From positions 1-12,294 of the forward strand of contig JAFOYS010000340.1 of the NCBI GenBank assembly GCA_017391435.1: DNA of 12,294 nt, read 5' to 3'. A program made the position numbers and the translations under genes. The notes beneath the pieces are model-generated. The model did not search any database. It was not told the DNA's origin and was given only the letters and a program-made list of their open reading frames with translations. How positions within the stretch are numbered: the stretch's first letter is position 1; each line of letters starts with the position of its first letter. The stretch is from Alistipes sp. GTDB lineage: Bacteria; Bacteroidota; Bacteroidia; Bacteroidales; Rikenellaceae. Shown here piece by piece: positions 7,245 through 12,294 of the stretch.

Positions 7245-10200
7245 CGTTTGACAATTCGTTTAATAAGGTAATAAAGGGCAGGGTAGAGCACAGTGCCTAA
7301 GGTTGTTGCAGCCACCATTCCACCAACAAGAGATACTCCCATAATATTTCTTGCCGTTGAATATACACCGCTCGCAAATACAAGAGGCAGAGAACCCAAA
7401 ATAAATGCAGAAGCAGTCATTACAATAGGTCGGAGTCGGATTTTCGCCGCCGTAACTGTAGCCTCAAGTAGCGACTGCCCCTCAGACTCTAATCGTGAAG
7501 CATATTCAACAACAAGTATTGAGTTCTTAGCCGCTAAACCTATAAGCATCACAAGCGAAATCTGTGTGTAGTTATCGATTACAAACAGAGTGCTTATCAC
7601 TCGTGATAGAGCAATGAATATCAACGCACCCAACACTGCAAGAGGCACTGCTGCAATAATTGCCACAGGTAGAGAGTAACTCTCATAGAGCATTGAGAGA
7701 ATCAGAAAGACAAATACAACCGAAATCAGATAGACCATCCAGTTTCCACCGCCACCTTCACTACTCTCAAGAGCCGTTGTTCCGCTCCATTCAATACCCA
7801 TATTTGATGGCAGAGCGCTATCTGCGACACTTACAATCTCCTCCAGCACCTCTCCTGTGCTTACTCCCTTACGCGGTGTTACGGTAACCTCTGCGGCGCG
7901 ATAGAGATTAAACTGACGCTCAAATGCCACACCAAAATCATCCTCTACAGAGACGAGTGTAGATAGTGGTATACTCTGATTTGACGCTGTTGTAACAAAA
8001 TAGCTATCTAACGAGGATTCATCTACGCGATATTCTGGTGCCGCAGCGATATATGTACGGTAAAGTCTTCCAAAACGGGTAAAATTATTGATATACTGCG
8101 AGCCAAGAAGAGCCCCAAGCTCATTGTATAGTTGGTCAAGAGATACACCTTTCATCAGCGCAGCCTCTCTGTCTACAATCAACCTTTTACCCGGCACTCG
8201 ATTGTCATACTGCGACACCGCGCGCTCTATTACTGGACTGCTATTGAGTCGGTTAAGCAGCGTATCAAGATTTTTAGACAGATAGTCATCTCCTATACCA
8301 TCTTTGTCAGTCAGCGCAAATGTTACACCAGAGACCACTCCTAAACCTGGTATTGCCGGTTGTATAAAGGCATATGCCGAGATGTTAGGTGACAATGGAT
8401 AAAACTCCTCAGAGACTACTACAGCAAGCTCTTCTGCAGACAATTTACGCTCTTTATATGGTTTGAGTTTTACGAAAATCACACCACTATTTGTCGCAGC
8501 ACAACCAGAGAGCATATCAAAACCCGCAACAACGGCGCTACTCTCAACCTCGCTATGTGACAACAGAAGATTATTAACCCTCTGCATAGCTCGTTCTGTC
8601 ACTTGAAGCGATGATGAAGCGGGTGTTGATACGGTAACCATAATATAACCCTGATCCTCATCTGGTAAAAATCCCGTTGGCAGGACTCTCCACAGCACAA
8701 CAATTCCCACAACCGTTACCACAAGGGCTAAAATAGTAAGTTTAATACGCTGCACAGCCTTTTGGGTAATACTTACATATCTACCGACAAGCGCTTCAAA
8801 ACCTCTATTAAACAGAGCCAAAAAGCCACCTCGCTCTCTTTTACTCGGCTTTAACAGTAGGGCGCAAAGAGCCGGCGTAAGAGTCAGAGCACAGATAGTT
8901 GAGAAGAATACCGCAACAGATATTGTTATACCAAACTGTTGAAATAGTCTACCCGTAACGCCACCCGAGAAGGATACTGGTACAAAGACCGCCAATAGTA
9001 CAACAGAAGTGGCAATAACAGCTCCGCTAACCTTATCCATTGCGCTAACAGTTGCCTGATATGGAGTCATTCCATCCTCAATACCCCTCTGGACAGCCTC
9101 TACAACAACTATCGCATCATCAACAACAAGTCCTATTGATAGCACAAGGGCAAGTAGCGAAACGACATTAATACTCAGCCCAAAGAGTGGAAAGGCTATA
9201 AATGCACCAACAATAGAGACTGGAATTGCTACTACAGGAATTATAGTTGCTCGCCAATCTTGGATAAAGAGAAATATTATCGCAACAACAAGCAGCAGTG
9301 AGGCAAGAAGTGTAAAGACAATCTCCTCAATACCGGCACTAATACTCTCTGTTGCATCGACAATTGTAGAACAACTAATACCATCAGGAAAATCCTCAGC
9401 AGCTTTACTCATCTGACTGCGCACCCTCTGAGCTACAGATACCGCATTGCTATTTGGTTCTTGATAGACAACCATCACAGCGGTAGGGTAGTTGTTATAG
9501 AGTGACTTTGTGCCATAACTTTGTGTACCAAACCGAACATCAGCCACCTGACCAAGTAGCACTTTAGAGCCATCTGTTCCACTTTTTACCACTATATTTT
9601 CAAACTGCTCAACACTGTTGTACTGATCTGGCAGGGTGACGGTATATGTATACTCCGTGCCAGTTGGTGCTGGCTCTGCTCCAAACTGTCCCAGAGGGTA
9701 AGCCGAGGCCTGAACAGCAATAGCATTCGTAATATCATCTACAGAGAGGTTGTAGTAAGCAAGCACATCGGGTCTTAGCCACACTCTTATGGCGTACTCG
9801 CTGGCACCCATTATCTGTACCTTACCCACTCCGTCTACCATCAGCAATCTATTCTGAAGGTTTATATAGGCATAGTTTGAAACAAACTCTCCATCATAAC
9901 GGCCATCGCTTGTAATAGCATAAACCATCAAAAATCCGGTCTGACTTTTACGAGTCACAACACCCTGTTCTACGACTTGTTGTGGGAGTTCTGCCATAGC
10001 AGTGGAGACATTATTCTCCACCTCTACGGCACACATATCCGCATCTGAGCCAGGAGCAAAGGTTACCTGCAGATTCATTGTTCCATCAGAGCCACTTACA
10101 GACTCCATATACAACATATTGCCCACGCCCATAATACTCTGAGCTATAGGAGTGGCGACACTCTGGCTTACACGAACAGCATCAGCACCACTATACGATG

Positions 10201-10339
10201 CACTAACCTCGACAACGGGTGGTGTTATATCTGGATACTGCTCTATAGAGAGATCTAAAATTGATATTATACCCAAAAACAGCACTATTACAGAGAGTGA
10301 AATAGCTGCTATAGGGCGCTTGATAAAGAACTCTTTCAT
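7241..10339 (-). CDS. RND multidrug efflux pump, AcrB/MexB-type (HAE1 family) inner-membrane transporter
   Basis: This is the proton-driven inner-membrane pump of the operon, 1032 residues, close to AcrB (1049). The start KEFFIKRPIAAISL is the standard HAE1 N-terminus at transmembrane helix 1. Two large periplasmic loops (about 30-335 and 555-865) alternate with helix groups at about 338-495 and 868-1025, giving the expected 12 helices. The proton relay is intact: D407 and D408 in GLVVDDAIV, K938 in LAAKNSILVVEYA, and R970 in IRLRPIVMT, equivalent to AcrB D407/D408/K940/R971. F136 in TGFLMVYA aligns with the AcrB pocket phenylalanine F136. This points to the hydrophobic/amphiphilic drug type rather than metal efflux, although actual substrates remain unknown. 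It is joined to the adaptor gene and to the channel gene by 4-bp ATGA overlaps. Confidence 0.97.
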   Translation of the reverse strand: MKEFFIKRPIAAISLSVIVLFLGIISILDLSIEQYPDITPPVVEVSASYSGADAVRVSQSVATPIAQSIMGVGNMLYMESVSGSDGTMNLQVTFAPGSDADMCAVEVENNVSTAMAELPQQVVEQGVVTRKSQTGFLMVYAITSDGRYDGEFVSNYAYINLQNRLLMVDGVGKVQIMGASEYAIRVWLRPDVLAYYNLSVDDITNAIAVQASAYPLGQFGAEPAPTGTEYTYTVTLPDQYNSVEQFENIVVKSGTDGSKVLLGQVADVRFGTQSYGTKSLYNNYPTAVMVVYQEPNSNAVSVAQRVRSQMSKAAEDFPDGISCSTIVDATESISAGIEEIVFTLLASLLLVVAIIFLFIQDWRATIIPVVAIPVSIVGAFIAFPLFGLSINVVSLLALVLSIGLVVDDAIVVVEAVQRGIEDGMTPYQATVSAMDKVSGAVIATSVVLLAVFVPVSFSGGVTGRLFQQFGITISVAVFFSTICALTLTPALCALLLKPSKRERGGFLALFNRGFEALVGRYVSITQKAVQRIKLTILALVVTVVGIVVLWRVLPTGFLPDEDQGYIMVTVSTPASSSLQVTERAMQRVNNLLLSHSEVESSAVVAGFDMLSGCAATNSGVIFVKLKPYKERKLSAEELAVVVSEEFYPLSPNISAYAFIQPAIPGLGVVSGVTFALTDKDGIGDDYLSKNLDTLLNRLNSSPVIERAVSQYDNRVPGKRLIVDREAALMKGVSLDQLYNELGALLGSQYINNFTRFGRLYRTYIAAAPEYRVDESSLDSYFVTTASNQSIPLSTLVSVEDDFGVAFERQFNLYRAAEVTVTPRKGVSTGEVLEEIVSVADSALPSNMGIEWSGTTALESSEGGGGNWMVYLISVVFVFLILSMLYESYSLPVAIIAAVPLAVLGALIFIALSRVISTLFVIDNYTQISLVMLIGLAAKNSILVVEYASRLESEGQSLLEATVTAAKIRLRPIVMTASAFILGSLPLVFASGVYSTARNIMGVSLVGGMVAATTLGTVLYPALYYLIKRIVKR

Positions 10340-11433
10340 CGCAACTCAACCTTTTGACCATTAGTTAATCTGATATTGCCATCTAAAGCAACACTTTGAC
10401 CTGCATCAAGACCGGATATAGTCATATATCCATCCTTGACACCCGTAATCTCTACCTGGCAATACCTTGCTAACGAATCCTTACTAATCACCCACACAGA
10501 TGAGACTCCCTGAATCTGTCTCACGGCTGATGAAGGCACTGTAACCTCTGTGCGATAACTACCCACATTTGCACTAACCCTACCAAACTGACCAGATTTT
10601 AGCAGATAGTCAGGATTTGGGAAAGTGACCACAATAATTATCGTACCCTCACTATCCGCAACAGAACTCTTTGTATAGCTATAACTACCCTTATATGGAT
10701 ACTGAGTACCATCTGCAAGCTCCAAAGTGATATCAGAGAGCAGGGTAGAGTTGTTATATGTAAATGACCTACGCCCTGACAGTTCAAGATATTTGGACAT
10801 AGGTATTGCTATATTTACACAGATTGTATCTACATTTTCAATCCGAGTAAGCGTAGAGAACTTTGTTCCTGGGCCTACGAAATCACCAACAAACGCTTCT
10901 GAGGCTGATATAACGCCATCTATCGGTGAGGTAATTGTGGTATACTCAACTTCAAGTTCGCTATTCTTTAGCCTCTGTTTAGCAGATGCGGTAGATGCCT
11001 TTGCAGCCTCGTACTGAGCTTTATACTGGTCAAACTGAGCCTGACTTATCGCATCTATAGCGACAAGAGGAATAGCTCTATTATAGTTATTTTGAGCTTC
11101 AATAGCATTTGCAACTGCCGTCTGATAATCAGCCTTTGCTGCAAGCATATTTGCCCGCTGCTGACGGTCGTCTATGCGGAATATCAACTGACCACGCCTT
11201 ACCGGCATACCATTACTAAACATCTTTGCTGCAAGGTAACCGCTTACACGAGGCTGCACAACTACTGCATAATTTGGTTGTAGAGTCGTAATAAATGTTT
11301 GACGCGTTACAACGCTATCCATCCTCGCAACGACAGTTTCAACGAACTGTGGGCTACTTTTTATCTTTGTCTGTTCTCTTATGCAAGCAATAGCAGAGAG
11401 TATAACCACCATAAATATATATATCGACCTCAT
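10336..11433 (-). CDS. RND efflux periplasmic adaptor (AcrA/MexA-type membrane fusion protein)
   Basis: This 365-residue adaptor should bridge the pump and the outer-membrane channel. The N-terminus is a hydrophobic signal ending AIAC, with C17 a plausible lipidation site although the -3 residue is alanine rather than leucine. The domain order follows the family: first beta strand and half-lipoyl (about 50-90, with VQPRVSGYL and GQLIFRIDDR), helical hairpin (about 92-160), second half-lipoyl (about 163-197, ITSPIDGVISASEAFVGDFV), beta-barrel (about 203-295, with LLKSGQFGRVSANV) and membrane-proximal domain (about 296-365, VPSSAVRQIQGVSSVWVI). It is first in the efflux operon, and its stop overlaps the pump start by 4 bp. 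The ATG at 11433 is preferred over an internal ATG at residue 8 because it keeps the basic start of the signal. A promoter-like box and an inverted repeat lie just upstream. Confidence 0.95.
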   Translation of the reverse strand: MRSIYIFMVVILSAIACIREQTKIKSSPQFVETVVARMDSVVTRQTFITTLQPNYAVVVQPRVSGYLAAKMFSNGMPVRRGQLIFRIDDRQQRANMLAAKADYQTAVANAIEAQNNYNRAIPLVAIDAISQAQFDQYKAQYEAAKASTASAKQRLKNSELEVEYTTITSPIDGVISASEAFVGDFVGPGTKFSTLTRIENVDTICVNIAIPMSKYLELSGRRSFTYNNSTLLSDITLELADGTQYPYKGSYSYTKSSVADSEGTIIIVVTFPNPDYLLKSGQFGRVSANVGSYRTEVTVPSSAVRQIQGVSSVWVISKDSLARYCQVEITGVKDGYMTISGLDAGQSVALDGNIRLTNGQKVELR

Positions 11434-11453
11434 AATTAGAGAAATTTACCCTA

Positions 11454-11461
11454 CAAAGGTC
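11454..11461 (-). promoter_or_regulatory. Candidate -7 box (GACCTTTG) for the efflux operon
   Basis: On the minus strand GACCTTTG matches TAnnTTTG at all but the first position, and its core CCTTTGT equals that of the box before the phosphoesterase gene. It ends 20 bases before the adaptor ATG, giving an expected leader of about 15 nucleotides. No TTTG is found 19-21 bp upstream; that place is occupied by the inverted repeat at 11469-11486. A poor -33 box overlapped by an operator would suit an inducible promoter, but this is inference. Confidence 0.42.
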
Positions 11462-11468
11462 AAAAAAC

Positions 11469-11486
11469 ATACCGTAGCAATGGTAT
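11469..11486. promoter_or_regulatory. Operator-like inverted repeat (ATACC-N8-GGTAT) upstream of the efflux operon
   Basis: The 18-bp element has perfect 5-bp arms, ATACC and GGTAT, and 7 of 9 possible symmetric pairs in all. It begins 7 bp upstream of the candidate -7 box of the efflux promoter and covers the -33 region. That position fits a dimeric repressor or a MerR-like activator. No regulator gene lies beside the operon in this window, so the protein partner is unknown. An 18-bp imperfect palindrome can arise by chance in AT-rich DNA. Confidence 0.4.
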
Positions 11487-11525
11487 AAATAGTCAAAATT
11501 AGCGCGTATACCCAAATTTATTGCT

Positions 11526-11540
11526 CAAATATTTGCAAAT
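11526..11540. repeat. Two overlapping perfect 10-bp palindromes at the histone-like gene promoter
   Basis: CAAATATTTG (11526-11535) and ATTTGCAAAT (11531-11540) are each perfect 10-bp palindromes and share five bases. The TTTG of the -33 element of the downstream promoter (11532-11535) lies inside both. They could be a protein-binding site controlling that promoter, or a chance product of AT-rich sequence. Confidence 0.45.
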
Positions 11541-11563
11541 GAACAAAACAGTTTTTACATTTG
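11532..11563 (+). promoter_or_regulatory. Housekeeping promoter for the histone-like gene (TTTG-N20-TACATTTG)
   Basis: TTTG at 11532-11535 and TACATTTG at 11556-11563 are separated by exactly 20 bp, a perfect fit to the Bacteroidota primary sigma consensus TTTG-N19-21-TAnnTTTG. Transcription should begin about 5-7 bases after 11563, leaving an A/T-rich leader of about 35 nucleotides before the ATG at 11603. No Shine-Dalgarno is visible, as is common in this phylum. A full match in both boxes suggests strong expression. Confidence 0.8.
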
Positions 11564-11602
11564 TATAACAAAATTGGTTTCACTTAATAAAAACTTAAAA
11601 TT

Positions 11603-11779
11603 ATGAAAGAATTAGTAGAGAAGATCAATGCTCAGATTGCTGATTTCCAGGCAAACGCTGCTGCTCAGGTTGAGAAGGGCAATAAGGCTGCAGGTACTCG
11701 CGCACGCAAGGCTGCTCTTGAGCTTAGCAAGCTTTTGAAGGAGTTCCGCAAGGTTTCTGTTGAGGAGGCTAAGAAATAA
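11603..11779 (+). CDS. Hc1-type histone H1-like small basic protein (58 residues)
   Basis: This short gene encodes a 58-residue, lysine- and arginine-rich, all-helical protein of the Hc1/histone H1-like type common in Bacteroidota. It begins MKELVEKINAQIADFQ, has the basic centre VEKGNKAAGTRARKAALEL (residues 23-41), and ends LLKEFRKVSVEEAKK. Two amphipathic helices separated near NKAAG are likely. Relatives are annotated as histone H1-like and are thought to bind DNA or act as a small nucleoid protein; direct evidence in Bacteroidota is limited. Codon choice differs from its neighbours, strongly favouring GCT, AAG, CGC and CTT, which suggests high expression. It has its own strong promoter and intrinsic terminator, so it is a monocistronic unit, divergent from the efflux operon. 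Homology is recognised from memory of the family and is strong in the central basic segment. Confidence 0.9.
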   Translation: MKELVEKINAQIADFQANAAAQVEKGNKAAGTRARKAALELSKLLKEFRKVSVEEAKK

Positions 11780-11801
11780 TCATCTAAGCATCAATGATAG
11801 A

Positions 11802-11832
11802 GGCTACCCGAGTGGGTGGCCTTTATTTATTT
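11802..11832 (+). terminator. Intrinsic terminator of the histone-like gene
   Basis: The 8-bp stem GGCTACCC (11802-11809) pairs with GGGTGGCC (11814-11821) with one G-T wobble and a four-base GAGT loop. It is followed by the T-rich run TTTATTTATTT. It lies 22 bp after the stop codon. The opposite strand lacks an equally good T-run, so it mainly serves the plus-strand gene, although it also sits just beyond the end of the convergent barrel-protein gene. Confidence 0.85.
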
Positions 11833-11846
11833 AGTATCTATATGAG

Positions 11847-12293
11847 TTAAAAGGCTTCATTTAGAGCAATCTGAAGACCATTTACCAAGCGGCCATTTAC
11901 TCTGCACCCAAAGCCATAGTCAAGGCGCAGGTTAATCCTATTTTTAAATTCCCACCTTAGACCTATACCATAGTTTGGTAGTGTATGGCTCCAATTAAAA
12001 GAGTTCCAACTGTCAAAACAGTTTCCAGCGCCACTCCAGGCAGCTATGCCAAACCATTTCCATACCTTTTGTCGCAGTTCCACTTGCGCAGTTACGACAT
12101 TAAGGTCCATAAATCGTCCCTCATAGTAGCCCCTCATACGACCTCGTTCACTCAGACGAGCATAGAGTTGCCACGGCGTAGTCTTGCTATTAGTTTGTGT
12201 ATATATGTCCAGTGCTAAAGTAGAGCCCTTCCATAGTTTCTGGTAGTACGCTATATTACCAACAAGTCGCCAGCTATTAGACTCGGCTGTAGA
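11847..12293 (-). CDS. BamA/Omp85-like outer-membrane beta-barrel protein (C-terminal part, 5' end outside window)
   Basis: The frame is open from the right edge to the stop at 11847, giving 148 visible residues of a longer protein. It is typical of the C-terminal surface-antigen barrel of the BamA/TamA superfamily. RMRGYYEGRF (about residues 53-62 of the visible part) is the conserved RGY-type loop motif that enters the barrel lumen. It is followed by alternating amphipathic strands (VVTAQVELRQKVW, FGIAAWSGAGNCF, YGIGLRWEFK, INLRLDYGFG) and ends in phenylalanine (NEAF), the usual signal recognised by the barrel assembly machinery. An internal ATG at 12137 is not the start, because the RGY motif context and strands continue upstream of it. 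Whether this is BamA itself, TamA or an accessory Omp85-like protein cannot be decided without the N-terminal half and any POTRA domains. Confidence 0.88.
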   Translation of the reverse strand, partial: STAESNSWRLVGNIAYYQKLWKGSTLALDIYTQTNSKTTPWQLYARLSERGRMRGYYEGRFMDLNVVTAQVELRQKVWKWFGIAAWSGAGNCFDSWNSFNWSHTLPNYGIGLRWEFKNRINLRLDYGFGCRVNGRLVNGLQIALNEAF

Positions 12294-12294
12294 C

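Noticed and set aside
11513..11520. TAAATTTG on the minus strand, an exact TAnnTTTG match that could be a second efflux-operon promoter
   Set aside because: No TTTG lies 19-21 bp upstream (nearest ones are at 15 and 23 bp), and it would give a leader of about 75 bases, whereas the GACCTTTG box has better placement.
11847..12137. A free-standing 96-residue protein starting at the ATG at 12137
   Set aside because: The frame stays open to the right edge and the upstream residues continue the barrel strand pattern leading into the RGYY motif, so the ATG is internal to a larger Omp85-like gene.
1..12294. Search by eye for tRNA or rRNA genes, CRISPR-like spaced repeats, IS-type inverted ends, toxin-antitoxin pairs, retron or defence genes
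   Set aside because: None was visible on either strand. Every gap between genes is under 200 bases, and the open frames belong to housekeeping or efflux families apart from the lipoprotein.

Overview
The window looks like a chromosomal segment of a Bacteroidota member, most likely order Bacteroidales; the family cannot be fixed from this sequence. Three things point there. Promoter-like sites fit the Bacteroidota housekeeping sigma consensus (TTTG, 19-21 bp, TAnnTTTG). Shine-Dalgarno sequences are not evident before the starts inspected. The gene content includes an Hc1-type histone-like protein and a fimbrillin-like lipoprotein domain. Base composition is moderate, by eye below 50% GC.

Layout. 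(A) Positions 1-2467, plus strand: the 3' end of uvrA (cut by the left edge), an M16 zinc peptidase and a class I O-methyltransferase. Each joins the next through a 4-bp ATGA overlap, so they form one translationally coupled unit. (B) Positions 2478-5816, minus strand: an 811-residue lipoprotein with an N-terminal fimbrillin-like domain and a calcineurin-like phosphoesterase module, followed downstream by fabD. (C) Positions 5880-11433, minus strand: a complete tripartite RND efflux operon (adaptor, inner-membrane pump, outer-membrane channel), again joined by ATGA overlaps. (D) Positions 11434-11602: a divergent promoter region holding a textbook promoter for the histone-like gene and an operator-like inverted repeat at the efflux promoter. 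(E) Positions 11603-11779, plus strand: a 58-residue Hc1-type protein with a good intrinsic terminator. (F) Positions 11847-12293, minus strand: the C-terminal end of a BamA/Omp85-like beta-barrel protein that runs off the right edge.

How the parts work together. The efflux genes encode a full envelope-spanning pump with all proton-relay residues present, so it should be functional. uvrA (excision repair) and fabD (fatty-acid synthesis) are housekeeping. The M16 peptidase and methyltransferase appear to ride on uvrA transcription with no obvious functional link. No mobile element, CRISPR array, tRNA, rRNA or phage gene was seen, and no intergenic stretch reaches 300 bases.

I do not find a clear new multi-gene system. 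The least ordinary items are the fimbrillin-like/phosphoesterase fusion, the candidate operator at the efflux promoter without a neighbouring regulator gene, and the overlapping palindromes over the -33 element of the histone-like gene.
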